A stretch of 64,000 bases of DNA, taken from the NCBI GenBank assembly GCA_000283635.1, contig HE613569.1, positions 1,637,501 to 1,701,500 on the forward strand, read 5' to 3'. A program made the position numbers and the translations under genes. Source of the stretch: Streptococcus macedonicus ACA-DC 198 (lineage in GTDB: Bacteria > Bacillota > Bacilli > Lactobacillales > Streptococcaceae). This document shows, piece by piece, positions 16,416-26,105 of this stretch. Below the pieces are notes generated by a model. The model saw only the letters and a program-made list of their open reading frames with translations, made no database searches and was not told the DNA's origin. Numbering within the stretch: position 1 is the first letter of the stretch; each line of letters starts with the position of its first letter.

Positions 16416-16616
16416 TATTTTTATCCTCTCTGTACTTGTTTACTAAATATCATTGATAGTTTTTATGTCATAACTTCACCACCTTTCGCTCAGATTGAAT
16501 CAAATCTCTTTGATGTAAAGTATTTTAAATAGTAAAGTTAACTTTATGTCAAGGATGAATAATATTTTTTTATTAATGTGGTAGAATAATCAAAAATACC
16601 AGAAAAGGAGAAATAT

Positions 16617-16978
16617 ATAACTCACTATTCTATTGGAGAATTCGCTAAAAAGACATGGTTGTCTATATCTAAACTTCGTTACTACGAACAAGAAAAACTT
16701 ATTTACTCTCTTAGAGAAAAAAATAATCGAAGATATTATAAAGAATCTAATATCGCATGGACTCAATTTATTATCAAACTTAAAAAACGGGGAAGTCAAT
16801 AAAAAATATGCAAGAATATGCGAAATTAAGATACCAAGGTGACTTTACTATTCCTAAACGACTAGAACTCTTATTTTTACAACTTGATGAACTACACAGT
16901 CAACAGTCCGAAATTAACCAACATATCAATTTTCTTGAAAATAAAATAAAAACCTATTCAGGTATCAAGACTGATTAA
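16617..16978 (+). pseudogene. MerR-family regulator, lost start codon and frameshifted
   Basis: The translation THYSIGEFAKKT...LSISKLRYYEQEKLI...NNRRYY is the MerR winged-helix DNA-binding domain, and the second frame continues SIKNMQEYAKLRYQGD...LDELHSQQSEINQHI, the dimerisation helix. Frame is lost in an A6 run at 16782-16787; one more A restores a 120-residue protein. AGGAG at 16606-16610 is followed 6 nt later by ATA where an ATG is expected. Regulators of this subclass usually control the divergent oxidoreductase gene, which is broken as well, so the whole unit is probably decaying. Confidence 0.8.
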
Positions 16979-16994
16979 TCATTTAACATAAAAA

Positions 16995-17013
16995 AGCCCT
17001 GAAATTCAGGGCT
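16995..17013 (-). terminator. KimA-like gene terminator
   Basis: AGCCCTGAAATTCAGGGCT is a perfect stem, followed by TTTTTT on the minus strand. Confidence 0.85.
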
Positions 17014-17020
17014 GTGTGCA

Positions 17021-18868
17021 TTATTTTTTCAAATGATAGGAATAAATTGCGATGATAATATCTTCATACCAGCGTAGGCGAGCAAGTAAGCGCAAGCTCA
17101 TTTGGTTGTGAAGAATATTTTGCCATCTGTGTTTTGGAATGAATTTTGGAATAATCACTGTCATGGTGTGATTGTTTTTCTTGGCTTCCTGATTCATTTT
17201 TTGAACAAATGACATTGTTGGTTTCACAATATCACGATAATTTGATTCGATATTGACAAACGTTACGTCTGGGAAATAGGTCTTGAATTCTTGTTCAATT
17301 TCCAAATCTTTTTCACGGGTTTCTAACGTTGAGACGTGCATAGCAACAACGGTTTGACCAATACTTTTGGCATAATTAATGGCACGAATACTTGCTTGTG
17401 TGATATTCCCAACCAAAATCAAAACCGTATTGCCATCGTAATGAATATTTTTGACATCATCTGTTAGACGCAACTGCATGGCAACATTATTATAATGGCT
17501 CTTAATCGAATAAAATTGAATCATCAAGACTACGATAATTGGGAAGAATGGCCAGATTTCACCGATTCTAAAAATCAATAAAATCAATATAATCAGATAA
17601 CAAATGATTGCTCCTAAAATATTAGCAACTGAATGTTTCAAATACCCTTTGCCAAATTTGCGTTTCCAGTGTATGACCATACCAGTTTGTGAAAGTGCAA
17701 ATGGAATGAAAACACCAATTGTATAAAGTGGGATAAGGCGTTCTGTTGAACCATTGAAAATACAAAGCAAAACAATTGCTCCAACTGCCAAGGTAATAAT
17801 CCCATTAGAATAGCTTAAACGAGCTCCTTTTTCCATGAAAAGGTGTGGCATGTATTTATTTTTAGCCATGTTAAAAGCCAACATTGGAAAGGCTGAAAAG
17901 CCAGTATTGGCTGCCACAGCTAAGATAAGAGCTGTTGACAACTGGAAAATATAGAAAAGTGCATTTCCGATTGCTGAATCGCCAAAGATTTTTTGAGCAA
18001 TTTGCGCCAAGACAGTCACATGTGCTGACGGCAAAATGCCCAACCAATAGTTCAAGAAAGTGATGCCAGCAAACATAGCCCCTAAAATGATTGACATTAT
18101 AGCAAGCGTGCCAGCAGCATTTTTTTCCTTAGGCTTTTTGAAAAATGGTACCGCATTTGAAATAGCTTCAACACCAGTAAGGGAAGCCGAACCGCTTGTG
18201 AAAGCCCTTAGTAAAAGAATCAAAGATACTCCAGGAACAACTTTACCAACATGTGCTGTTGCACTATAAGCAAGGTGCCCCGTTGCAATTTGAATGCTAC
18301 CATAACCAATTAAAAAAAGGATACTAACAATGAAAAGATAAACTGGAATCATCAGAGATGTCGCTGATTCACGCAAACCACGCAAATTCATAAACATCAA
18401 AATCAAAACCAATACAATGGAAATTTCCAGATTAAATTCTTTAATAGCAGGAAAAGCTGATGTAATTGCATCAGCACCAGATGATACGGATACTGCTACC
18501 GTCAACATGTAATCAACCAAAAGACTACCACCAGCTATCAATCCCATACTTGGCGATAGATTTTCAGTTGAAACCATATATGCTCCGCCACCTTTTGGAT
18601 AGGCGTGAATAACTTGTTGGTAAGATATTGTCAAACTAACTAACAATACCAAAACCAATAATCCAATCGGTAGAGACCACCAAATAGCTGCCGCAGAAAT
18701 CGTTGTTAAAACTAAGATAACTTGTTCTGGTCCATAGGCAATAGACGAAAGAGCATCGCTCGATAACATCGCTAACGCTTGTGACTTAGACAATAAATGT
18801 TCTTCATCAGACTCGCCAGCTGATTTTAATGGATTACCGATAAAAACATTTCTTAACTTTTCAAGCAT
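17021..18868 (-). CDS. KimA-like APC-superfamily potassium transporter
   Basis: This 615-residue permease has about 12 membrane helices (first 440 residues) and a cytoplasmic C-terminal domain of about 150 residues. 'LSSDALSSIAYGPEQ' and 'YPKGGGAYMVSTENL' match the YdaO/KimA family, a K+/H+ symporter in Bacillus that is inhibited by c-di-AMP; an amino-acid substrate cannot be excluded. The start at 18868 follows AGGGAG; upstream in-frame codons are not family-like. A promoter TTGCTA-17-TATAAT lies at 18900-18928. The trkA-trkH operon is divergent and adjacent, in line with a potassium role. Confidence 0.78.
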   Translation of the reverse strand: MLEKLRNVFIGNPLKSAGESDEEHLLSKSQALAMLSSDALSSIAYGPEQVILVLTTISAAAIWWSLPIGLLVLVLLVSLTISYQQVIHAYPKGGGAYMVSTENLSPSMGLIAGGSLLVDYMLTVAVSVSSGADAITSAFPAIKEFNLEISIVLVLILMFMNLRGLRESATSLMIPVYLFIVSILFLIGYGSIQIATGHLAYSATAHVGKVVPGVSLILLLRAFTSGSASLTGVEAISNAVPFFKKPKEKNAAGTLAIMSIILGAMFAGITFLNYWLGILPSAHVTVLAQIAQKIFGDSAIGNALFYIFQLSTALILAVAANTGFSAFPMLAFNMAKNKYMPHLFMEKGARLSYSNGIITLAVGAIVLLCIFNGSTERLIPLYTIGVFIPFALSQTGMVIHWKRKFGKGYLKHSVANILGAIICYLIILILLIFRIGEIWPFFPIIVVLMIQFYSIKSHYNNVAMQLRLTDDVKNIHYDGNTVLILVGNITQASIRAINYAKSIGQTVVAMHVSTLETREKDLEIEQEFKTYFPDVTFVNIESNYRDIVKPTMSFVQKMNQEAKKNNHTMTVIIPKFIPKHRWQNILHNQMSLRLLARLRWYEDIIIAIYSYHLKK

Positions 18869-18899
18869 TGAAATTCTCCCTAAAATTAGATAATGATTT

Positions 18900-18928
18900 A
18901 TTATAATTCTCCCCTTCTCATTTAGCAA
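18900..18928 (-). promoter_or_regulatory. Promoter of the KimA-like gene
   Basis: TTGCTA, 17-nt spacer, TATAAT on the minus strand, about 32 nt before the start codon. No c-di-AMP (ydaO) riboswitch fits in this short leader. Confidence 0.65.
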
Positions 18929-19126
18929 GTATTTTGTAAAAATGTTATATAATTTTAACAATCAATGTTACCTTCTGTGAATTTTTCAAAAATACAGAAT
19001 CTATCTCAACCATTCTTCTTTAATTAGGAAAACAGCTCTATAAAGAAAGGGGTTACAAATGATTAAATAGCTAGTATTTTTAGAAAAAAAAGTGTATCAT
19101 GGGATTGATGCATTTCGGAGGTAAGA

Positions 19127-20530
19127 ATGAAAATAATTGTTGTCGGCGGAGGTAAGGTTGGTACCGCGCTTTGTCGCTCTCTTGTTGAAGAAAAACACGA
19201 TGTTGTCTTAATTGAAGAGAAAGAATCCGTTTTAAAAAACATCACCAAACGTCAAGATATTATGGGGATTGTTGGTAACGGAGCCAATTTTAAAATTCTC
19301 GAACAAGCAGATGTTAGCAACTGTGATATCTTTATCGCCCTAACTGCCGAAGATGAAGTCAATATGATTTCTGCTGTTTTGGCTAAAAAGATGGGAGCTA
19401 AAGAAACCGTTGTTCGTGTGCGCAATCCAGAATACTCTAACGCCTATTTTAAAGATAAAGACTTTCTTGGCTTCTCACTTGTTGTCAATCCAGAGTTGCT
19501 AACAGCTCGCTACATTGCCAACTCAGTTGATTTTCCAAATGCACTTTCCGTAGAACACTTTGTCAACGGTCGCGTCATGTTAATGGAATTTATGATTGCT
19601 GACGGCAGTAAGCTTTGTCAAATGACACTTAGCCAATTCCGAAAGAAATTTGGCAATATTGTCATCTGTGCCATTGAACGCCAAGGTAAGCTGATTATTC
19701 CAGATGGTGATGCCGTTCTCAAAACGGGAGATAAGATTTTTGTCACAGGAAATCGTGTGGAAATGATTCTCTTCCACAACTTTGTCAAAACCAAAATCAT
19801 TAAAAATCTGATGATTATCGGCGCAGGACGAATCGCATACTATCTCCTCAACATCTTAAAACATACAAGAATCAATCTTAAAGTGATTGAAAACAATCAG
19901 GAACGTGCTGAACTATTTAGCCAAGAGTTTCCTGATGTACATGTTGTTCAAGGTGATGGTACTGCCAAAAATGTGTTATTGGAAGAAAGTGTTGAAAACT
20001 TTGATGCTGTTGCTACCTTGACAGGGGTTGACGAAGAAAATATTATCACTTCAATGTTCCTTGAGACCTTGGGAGTGCAAAAAAATATTACCAAAGTCAA
20101 CCGTACAAGTTTGCTTGAGATTATTGATACCAGTCAATTCTCAAGTATTGTCACACCAAAAAGTATCGCTGTTGATACCATGATGCACTTCATTCGCGGA
20201 CGTGTTAATGCACAAGATTCAAACCTTGATGCCATGATGCACTTCATTCGCGGACGTGTTAATGCACAAGATTCAAACCTTGATGCCATGCACCACATTG
20301 CCAACGGACGCATTGAATCCTTGCAATTTGAAATTCGTGAATCCAATAAAATGGCTGGTAAGAGCTTATCATTATTGAAATTCAGAGATAATATTTTGAT
20401 TGCTGCCATCATCCGCAAAGGAAAAACAATCTATCCTACAGGTGAAGATGTTCTACAAGTTGGTGATAAAATTGTCGTTGTTACCTTCTTGAAAAACATC
20501 ACACGCATTTATGATTTGTTAGCGAGGTAA
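19127..20530 (+). CDS. trkA: Trk potassium uptake regulator TrkA with internal duplication
   Basis: This 467-residue cytoplasmic subunit gates TrkH and has two RCK units: Rossmann-type NAD(H) motifs 'VVGGGKVGTALC' (residues 5-16) and 'IIGAGRIAYYLL', each followed by an RCK_C domain. The usual length is about 450; the extra 18 residues come from a perfect tandem repeat (MMHFIRGRVNAQDSNLDA, residues 352-369 and 370-387) in the linker before the last RCK_C domain. CGGAGG precedes the ATG. trkH begins 3 nt after the stop, so the two are one operon. The duplication keeps the frame, so the protein may still work. Confidence 0.95.
   Translation: MKIIVVGGGKVGTALCRSLVEEKHDVVLIEEKESVLKNITKRQDIMGIVGNGANFKILEQADVSNCDIFIALTAEDEVNMISAVLAKKMGAKETVVRVRNPEYSNAYFKDKDFLGFSLVVNPELLTARYIANSVDFPNALSVEHFVNGRVMLMEFMIADGSKLCQMTLSQFRKKFGNIVICAIERQGKLIIPDGDAVLKTGDKIFVTGNRVEMILFHNFVKTKIIKNLMIIGAGRIAYYLLNILKHTRINLKVIENNQERAELFSQEFPDVHVVQGDGTAKNVLLEESVENFDAVATLTGVDEENIITSMFLETLGVQKNITKVNRTSLLEIIDTSQFSSIVTPKSIAVDTMMHFIRGRVNAQDSNLDAMMHFIRGRVNAQDSNLDAMHHIANGRIESLQFEIRESNKMAGKSLSLLKFRDNILIAAIIRKGKTIYPTGEDVLQVGDKIVVVTFLKNITRIYDLLAR
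20180..20287 (+). repeat. Perfect 54-bp tandem duplication inside trkA
   Basis: Bases 20180-20233 and 20234-20287 are identical, and the sequence after 20288 starts again with ATG-CAC and then diverges. The event is recent and in frame. Confidence 0.95.
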
Positions 20531-20533
20531 GTT

Positions 20534-21973
20534 ATGAATAGAAGTATGGTTCGTTACCTCCTTTCAAAATTACTCTTAATTGAAGCGGCGCTTCTACTTG
20601 TACCAATGTTGGTCGCCATTATTTATAGTGAGCCATTGCGTGTGCTCAACAGTATTGGCATTACAATTGGTATCCTTCTTATTCTTGGTTTGCTGGGTTC
20701 TGCTTTCAAGCCTAAAAATTACCACATTTATACCAAAGAAGGGTTATTGATTGTCGCTCTCTGTTGGATACTCTGGTCTTTCTTTGGAGCACTGCCTTTT
20801 GTCTTATCTGGGCAAATTCCAAGCATCATCGATGCCTTCTTTGAAATGAGCTCAGGATTTACAACAACGGGAGCAACCATTTTACCTGATGTCAGCGTCT
20901 TAACGCACTCACTTCTTTTTTGGCGAAGTTTCGCCCACTTAATCGGTGGTATGGGAGTGCTTATTTTCGCGCTAGCCATTATGGAAAATAGTAAAAATAG
21001 CCACCTCGAAGTCATGCGAGCTGAAGTCCCTGGACCTGTTTTTGGTAAATTGGTTTCCAAATTAAAAGAAACGGCACAGATTTTATACATTATTTACCTG
21101 ACAATGTTCGTTGTACTTGCTATTATTTTAAAAATAGCTAGCATGCCAATATATGATAGTATCGTTACAGCCATGGGCTGTGCAGGTACTGGTGGCTTCG
21201 CTGTTTATAATGATTCGATTGCTCACTATAACAGCTCACTCATTACCAATATTGTCTCTGTTGCTGTTCTTCTTTTCGGAATCAACTTCAACTTGTATTA
21301 TTTCCTACTCCTTCGTAAATTCAAAGCATTCTTTAAAGATGAAGAACTAAGAACATATATCGGCATCATTGTCATTTCTACGGCGCTTATTTGGCTCAAT
21401 GTTAGTGGGCTATATGCAAGTGCTGGTAAAGGATTGGAAAATGCACTATTTGAAGTTACTAATGTAATTACGACAACAGGATTCGGAATTACTGATTTAA
21501 CCGTCTGGCCGCTCTTTTCTCAAGTTATCTTGCTCATTCTGATGGTTATCGGCGGTTCGGCTGGTTCTACAGCTGGTGGGCTCAAAGTTATGCGAGCATT
21601 GATTTTAACCAAAATCTCAAGAAATCAAGTTTTATCAACGCTTTACCCTAATCGCATTATGACTCTCCATGTCAATTATCAACCACTTGACAAAGAAACG
21701 CAACGTGGTGTCTTGAAGTATTTTTCACTCTACATCACACTGTTGGTTGGACTGATTTTAATCTTATCGTTAGATAGTAATAACTTTATGGTCGTTGTCA
21801 GCGCCGCTGCTTCAACCTTCAATAATATCGGACCAATGCTTGGTACTAGTGACACATTTGCTATCTTTAGCCCATTTTCAAAATTAATCATGTCTTTTGC
21901 TATGATTGCCGGGCGTTTGGAAATTTACCCAATGTTACTACTCTTCATTCCAAAAACTTGGTCAAAATATTAA
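20534..21973 (+). CDS. trkH: Trk potassium channel subunit TrkH
   Basis: This 479-residue membrane subunit forms the K+ pathway from four M1-P-M2 repeats; selectivity-type loops are visible as 'SSGFTTTGAT', 'GCAGTGGFA', 'VITTTGFG' and 'TFNNIGPM'. It works with TrkA encoded 3 nt upstream. GAGG lies at the end of trkA before the ATG. A terminator follows. A second TrkH/KtrB-type gene lies at 56675. Confidence 0.95.
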   Translation: MNRSMVRYLLSKLLLIEAALLLVPMLVAIIYSEPLRVLNSIGITIGILLILGLLGSAFKPKNYHIYTKEGLLIVALCWILWSFFGALPFVLSGQIPSIIDAFFEMSSGFTTTGATILPDVSVLTHSLLFWRSFAHLIGGMGVLIFALAIMENSKNSHLEVMRAEVPGPVFGKLVSKLKETAQILYIIYLTMFVVLAIILKIASMPIYDSIVTAMGCAGTGGFAVYNDSIAHYNSSLITNIVSVAVLLFGINFNLYYFLLLRKFKAFFKDEELRTYIGIIVISTALIWLNVSGLYASAGKGLENALFEVTNVITTTGFGITDLTVWPLFSQVILLILMVIGGSAGSTAGGLKVMRALILTKISRNQVLSTLYPNRIMTLHVNYQPLDKETQRGVLKYFSLYITLLVGLILILSLDSNNFMVVVSAAASTFNNIGPMLGTSDTFAIFSPFSKLIMSFAMIAGRLEIYPMLLLFIPKTWSKY

Positions 21974-21980
21974 ATAACGA

Positions 21981-22007
21981 AAAGAGGAAAGCCTTAGCCT
22001 TCCTCTT
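21981..22007. terminator. Bidirectional terminator trkH / yidD
   Basis: AAGAGGAAAGGC-type stem centred on TTAG between convergent genes; its right arm overlaps the end of yidD. Confidence 0.7.
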
Positions 22008-22257
22008 TCTTTGTGCGAAAATCTTTATTGCGTCGAAGCGTAAAATAGTCTGGAACTGGGTCATCGCCACCTGTCACAAATGGATGACAACGTATAATAC
22101 GTGCAATTCCCATTAAAATACCTTTTAAACCATGCTTTTCAATCGCGCCAATCATGTAATTAGAACACGTTGGGCGATAGCGACATGACGGCGGTGACAT
22201 GGGTGAAATCCGTTTTTGATACCATTTCACAAGAGCAATAAGACTTTTTTTCATCAT
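21994..22257 (-). CDS. yidD: Membrane protein insertion efficiency factor YidD
   Basis: This 87-residue basic protein has the YidD signature '[23 protein letters not shown]' split by its cysteines, and 'RIIRCHPF' downstream. It binds the inner face of the membrane and helps YidC-mediated insertion. Two consecutive ATG codons can start it; the first overlaps the rluB stop as ATGA, indicating translational coupling. A yidC homologue (yidC2) lies 10 kb away in this window. Confidence 0.94.
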   Translation of the reverse strand: MMKKSLIALVKWYQKRISPMSPPSCRYRPTCSNYMIGAIEKHGLKGILMGIARIIRCHPFVTGGDDPVPDYFTLRRNKDFRTKKEEG

Positions 22258-22979
22258 TTTTGTTTATTGACAGCCAGATTGTGCAATTGACTGATTTCCT
22301 TTTTGTTGAGACGACGTGATTCGCCTGGACGAAGTCCTACCAAATCAAGCGTTCCAAACTGTGTACGAGACAATTTATCCACCAAAAGTCCAACAGATTC
22401 AAACATTTTCTTGACTTGGTGATTGCGTCCTTCGTGGATAGTTAACTCAACGACTGAACGATTTTTTTCAGGGTCAACCTTGACAATATTGTAGCGTGCT
22501 GGTTTTGTCTTTTTACCATCAATCACCACACCACGTGTCAATGGGCGTAAGTTTTCCTTCGTTGCAATACCTTTAACACGCGCCAAATAGACTTTGTCAA
22601 TTTCATTACGTGGGTGAATCATTTCATCTGTAAAATCACCATCATTAGTCAAAATCAAAAGCCCAGTTGTATCCCAGTCCAAACGTCCAACAGGATAAAT
22701 GCGTTCGGTAACATTTGGCAGCAAGTCAACAACTGTTTTACGACCTTTTTCATCTGAAACACTTGAAATGACACCACGAGGCTTATTAAGAAGATAATAA
22801 ACCTTTTCTTCATTATAAATCGGTGAGCCCTCAACCTCAACAACATCACCAGATTTGACCGTTGTTGCCAGTTCTGTAACCACCTTACCATTAATCGTTA
22901 CCAAGCCTTTTTTGATAAGCTCCTCAGCTTTTCGACGACTAGCAACCCCCGCATGGGCAATATATTTATTAATTCTCAT
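22254..22979 (-). CDS. rluB: 23S rRNA pseudouridine synthase RluB-type
   Basis: This 241-residue protein has an N-terminal S4 RNA-binding domain (residues 1-60, '[19 protein letters not shown]') and an RsuA/RluB catalytic domain with the active Asp in '[11 protein letters not shown]'. It converts a specific uridine in helix 89 of 23S rRNA to pseudouridine. GGAAAGAG precedes the ATG. It lies between scpB and yidD; the scpA-scpB-rluB order is typical of Firmicutes. Confidence 0.94.
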   Translation of the reverse strand: MRINKYIAHAGVASRRKAEELIKKGLVTINGKVVTELATTVKSGDVVEVEGSPIYNEEKVYYLLNKPRGVISSVSDEKGRKTVVDLLPNVTERIYPVGRLDWDTTGLLILTNDGDFTDEMIHPRNEIDKVYLARVKGIATKENLRPLTRGVVIDGKKTKPARYNIVKVDPEKNRSVVELTIHEGRNHQVKKMFESVGLLVDKLSRTQFGTLDLVGLRPGESRRLNKKEISQLHNLAVNKQK

Positions 22980-23060
22980 TCTCTTTCCTTTACTACATGC
23001 TATAAAATACCAATTGACTTTATGGTTATTTTACAGTATTTCGTTATTTTTAGCGACTGT

Positions 23061-23627
23061 CTAACCTTCTTCAGGCAAGCCAGAATTATCAAAAAGGGTC
23101 ATTTCCTCATCGACCAACTCAATATTGGAAACGTCGATTAATTCACTCAAGTCGTTAATGCCCATGAAATCTAAGAAATAATCAGTTGTCGCATATAGAT
23201 TTGGACGACCAATAACTTCTTTTTTCCCTGCTTCTGTAATCAGTCCTAAAGTCATTAGTTTGCTAATAGCGCTGCTTGAATTCACCCCACGAATATCATC
23301 AACTTCAATACGTGTAATAGGTTGCTTATAAGCAATAATGGACAGAACTTCTAAACTCGCACGCGATAAACTTTGGTTGACAGGTGTCTTAGCAAACTCT
23401 CGTAGTAAGTCAGCAAAGATTTCCTTCGTTACAATTTTATAATTACCTGCGGTTTTAATCATACAGAGACTTGATGTCTCATCTGTTTCATATTTTTGGG
23501 CTAATTTTTCCAATTGTTGTTGGAGAGCTGTCGGGGTTAAATTAACCATACTAGCCAAATGTCGCAAGCTCAATCCCTCTTCACCTGCCACAAAAAGGAG
23601 GGCTTCAATCTGAGCTAAATAGTTCAT
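23061..23627 (-). CDS. scpB: Chromosome segregation and condensation protein ScpB
   Basis: This 188-residue winged-helix kleisin partner ('[28 protein letters not shown]' region is diagnostic) forms with ScpA and SMC the condensin complex that compacts and separates origins. AAGGAAG precedes the ATG. It follows scpA by 55 bp. Confidence 0.96.
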   Translation of the reverse strand: MNYLAQIEALLFVAGEEGLSLRHLASMVNLTPTALQQQLEKLAQKYETDETSSLCMIKTAGNYKIVTKEIFADLLREFAKTPVNQSLSRASLEVLSIIAYKQPITRIEVDDIRGVNSSSAISKLMTLGLITEAGKKEVIGRPNLYATTDYFLDFMGINDLSELIDVSNIELVDEEMTLFDNSGLPEEG

Positions 23628-23682
23628 GTAACTTCCTTTCTTAATCCTCTTTTGCTAAATGCCTTCTACAAGATTTGACAGC

Positions 23683-24387
23683 TTAGCTAACACTACGTAA
23701 AACAATGTCACCAAAATTTTCTTCTTGTTCAACCTCAACTTCGTGAACTTTGATTAATTCCAAAGTTGCCAAAAAAATGGTAATCATTTCAGGAAGTGTC
23801 TGGCATTCACGAAAAACGGTTGTCAACACTAGTTTTTTTGTCGCATTAAGACGTTCCACAATGATTGTCATCATGTCCTCAATGCGGTAATCATCACGTT
23901 CGATAACTGTATTGCTATTTTTTAATTCTTTTTGTTTTTCAGCCATGACATGTGAAAACGATAAGAACAAATCCATGACCGTCTTATCGTGTGTTAACAC
24001 AGCATCTTCAAAAATTAATTCTTGCTTTGGTTTTGAATAGAATTTAGCACGTTCGTCGTGCTGCGCTGACAGTTCCTCACTAATCGTTTTAAAGCGGCGA
24101 TATTCCTCAATTTGGGTCAGCAATTCTTGTTCAGGATCGTTTTCTTCTGACTCTGCCTCGACAACTTTTGGCAAAAGCTTACGGCTTTTAATAAACATCA
24201 GCTGACTTGCCATAACCATATATTCACCAGCCACTTCTAATTTCCTGGCTTGCAAGGTTGAAATATAAGCCAAATATTGCTCAATAACTTCTACAATTGG
24301 CACATCATAAATATCCATTTGGTATTTTGAAACCAAGTGCAAAAGCAAATCCAGAGGCCCTTCAAAATCTTTTAACTTAATATCCAT
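23683..24387 (-). CDS. scpA: Chromosome segregation and condensation protein ScpA
   Basis: This 234-residue kleisin begins with '[13 protein letters not shown]', the SMC-neck-binding helix region, and ends with a winged helix that binds the SMC head. It bridges SMC heads with ScpB. The start overlaps the stop of the XerD-like gene (TAATG), indicating translational coupling. Confidence 0.96.
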   Translation of the reverse strand: MDIKLKDFEGPLDLLLHLVSKYQMDIYDVPIVEVIEQYLAYISTLQARKLEVAGEYMVMASQLMFIKSRKLLPKVVEAESEENDPEQELLTQIEEYRRFKTISEELSAQHDERAKFYSKPKQELIFEDAVLTHDKTVMDLFLSFSHVMAEKQKELKNSNTVIERDDYRIEDMMTIIVERLNATKKLVLTTVFRECQTLPEMITIFLATLELIKVHEVEVEQEENFGDIVLRSVS

Positions 24388-25127
24388 TATTTATAAAATT
24401 TCTCTAAAGTCACTGGACTTTTAAGGCCCAGATTACGACTAACCTCCAATATTGATTTACCTGCTGCTTTTTGATGCAAAATGTATTGCTGGCGAATTGC
24501 CTGCGCAGATAAGTAATCTAAATCCAAGGTTGCTAAAAATGATTTTAGTTGATTGAAAAACCATTGACGTGAATAAGTTTTCCCTTGATTGTCAAAAAGA
24601 TAAAGCTGATTCTCTGAAGAACTTGCTGCTACATAAAGCAATAATTTTTCAGGAAGCTCTAAAACCCTCACTAAACCTGCTCTTTGCACGCGCAAAACAG
24701 CAAAATTCAAATCAAAATCAGCAACTTTTAACTGTTGAATATCACTTGGTGATAAACCAAGTTCAATCATCAAAAGCGCAATTAGCTGCCCTGCTTGACA
24801 ATTCGTTTCTTGATAAAAAGAACTATAATCCAAAAGCGCCAGCTCAACTGGTTTTGTTGTTATTTTCTCTTTATTACTCAACTTGTAAAAATGGTTCAGT
24901 CGGTCTGTTTCATATAAGAAATACAGAAACTGATTGACCGCTGAAATTTTTCGTTTTTTAGCCGAAGCTCTTAAAGGCGACAAAGAGTGTTCATACAATG
25001 CCAGCTTTTCTTTGTTAACTTTGCCATCAATAGCTTCAATGAATTGTTGCAAATCATAAAAATAGGCATTCTTTGTATTTTCAGATAAGGGCTTGCTATC
25101 AATAAAATCTTGAATAAAATCAATCAT
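24387..25127 (-). CDS. XerD-like tyrosine recombinase homologue, catalytically degenerate
   Basis: This 246-residue protein has a SAM-like core-binding N-terminal domain (1-95) and a tyrosine-recombinase fold. Of the usual R-H-R-H-Y set, the C-terminal Arg ('AIRQQ') and the nucleophile Tyr ('EKFYK') are seen. The first Arg position is 'LGLSPSD', the His before the second Arg is Gln, and the 'LGH' His is Leu. That matches the streptococcal XerD-like proteins encoded next to scpA, which are not the dif recombinase (XerS does that job). It overlaps both neighbours. A structural or DNA-binding role alongside ScpAB is plausible. Confidence 0.85.
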   Translation of the reverse strand: MIDFIQDFIDSKPLSENTKNAYFYDLQQFIEAIDGKVNKEKLALYEHSLSPLRASAKKRKISAVNQFLYFLYETDRLNHFYKLSNKEKITTKPVELALLDYSSFYQETNCQAGQLIALLMIELGLSPSDIQQLKVADFDLNFAVLRVQRAGLVRVLELPEKLLLYVAASSSENQLYLFDNQGKTYSRQWFFNQLKSFLATLDLDYLSAQAIRQQYILHQKAAGKSILEVSRNLGLKSPVTLEKFYK

Positions 25128-25587
25128 CTTTCGGAGTAATCGTGTAATAATCAGTGAAATCGTGTAAAAGGCTATTCACCGCCTTTAGAATCGATTTACG
25201 AGTGATAATGCCCAAAAACTGGTCATTTTTATTTAAAACAGGTAGAAATGGGTAATCTACCAAAAGGTGCATAATATCCGTCAAATCCGACGTTTCACTA
25301 ATCGTTTCCATTTTAGTATTTACCATTTTACCAATATCTATTTGAGCTAGTTCCCAGTCTGTCAGCTGATTTTTAGCTTGATAAGACATAATATCCGCAA
25401 TACTAATGGTTCCAACATATTTTTTATCTTTGGTAATAACTGGAACACGCGAATAACCATTGTTAGCTAATAAAAGCATGGCATGGTCGGTATTATGAGT
25501 ATCAATAAAAATAGCTAAATCCTCTGCTGGAATCAAATAATGTTCCAAATGACTGAGAAGAAACTCTTCAAATTCTTTTGCTATCAT
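25120..25587 (-). CDS. cbpB: Cyclic-di-AMP-binding CBS protein CbpB
   Basis: This 155-residue protein has two CBS domains ('SRVPVITKDKKYVGTISIADIM' and 'PFLPVLNKNDQFLGIITRKSIL'). It matches the YkuL/DarB/CbpB family, which binds c-di-AMP and, in Bacillus and Listeria, contacts the stringent-response synthetase Rel when the nucleotide is low. It overlaps yfcE by 4 nt and the XerD-like gene by 8 nt. Its presence fits the potassium and c-di-AMP theme of this window. Confidence 0.88.
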   Translation of the reverse strand: MIAKEFEEFLLSHLEHYLIPAEDLAIFIDTHNTDHAMLLLANNGYSRVPVITKDKKYVGTISIADIMSYQAKNQLTDWELAQIDIGKMVNTKMETISETSDLTDIMHLLVDYPFLPVLNKNDQFLGIITRKSILKAVNSLLHDFTDYYTITPKDD

Positions 25588-26105
25588 CTATCAAATTCCT
25601 TAGAAAGTGCAGGAAAAAGGTCGTGATTACGTGTGTAATAATTTACCTTAATCTTATCATCAGTAATGTCAACTTTGGCATAGAGTTTTTCTTTCACATC
25701 ACCACGTGGTTGTAAAACACTACCTGAGTTGATAAAGATTGTTTTGCCATTGCGCCAAGCTGCTGGACGATGTAGATGACCATAAAGGCAAATATTAGCA
25801 TTCGCTTCTTGGGCAAATAAATCCAATCTATCCCACGTAAAATTAATATTATAAAGATGACCGTGTGTTTGTGCCACAACAACATCACCGAGATAAGTGA
25901 TTAATCTTTCAGGATAACCATTGTCATAATCGCAGTTGCCACGAACCACCTTGATACCTTCCCAAATCGTGTCCGAACTTGGCAATTCAGAATCACCATT
26001 GTGGAAAATAGCATCTACTTCCCCTTGGTATTTTGTCTTAATATCATTGATAATCTCACGGTCACCATGAGAGTCACTCATTACAATTATTGTTTTGTTT
26101 GCCAT
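25584..26105 (-). CDS. YfcE-like metallophosphoesterase
   Basis: This 173-residue calcineurin-like phosphoesterase has the metal motifs 'MSDSHGD' (residues 9-15), 'HNGDSE', 'RGNCD' and 'THGHLY'...'YGHLHRP'. The YfcE/MJ0936 family acts on phosphodiesters or small phosphorylated molecules; the natural substrate is unknown. GGAGG, 10 nt before the ATG, lies inside rdgB, which it overlaps by 19 nt, so the two are co-translated. Confidence 0.9.
   Translation of the reverse strand: MANKTIIVMSDSHGDREIINDIKTKYQGEVDAIFHNGDSELPSSDTIWEGIKVVRGNCDYDNGYPERLITYLGDVVVAQTHGHLYNINFTWDRLDLFAQEANANICLYGHLHRPAAWRNGKTIFINSGSVLQPRGDVKEKLYAKVDITDDKIKVNYYTRNHDLFPALSKEFDR

Noticed and set aside
18869..19126. c-di-AMP (ydaO) riboswitch upstream of the KimA-like gene
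   Set aside because: The promoter is only 32 nt from the start, and the conserved ydaO core is absent.
24387..25127. XerD-like gene as a sign of a prophage or integrative element
   Set aside because: It sits in the conserved cbpB-scpA-scpB run, lacks catalytic residues, and no phage genes or att repeats are nearby.
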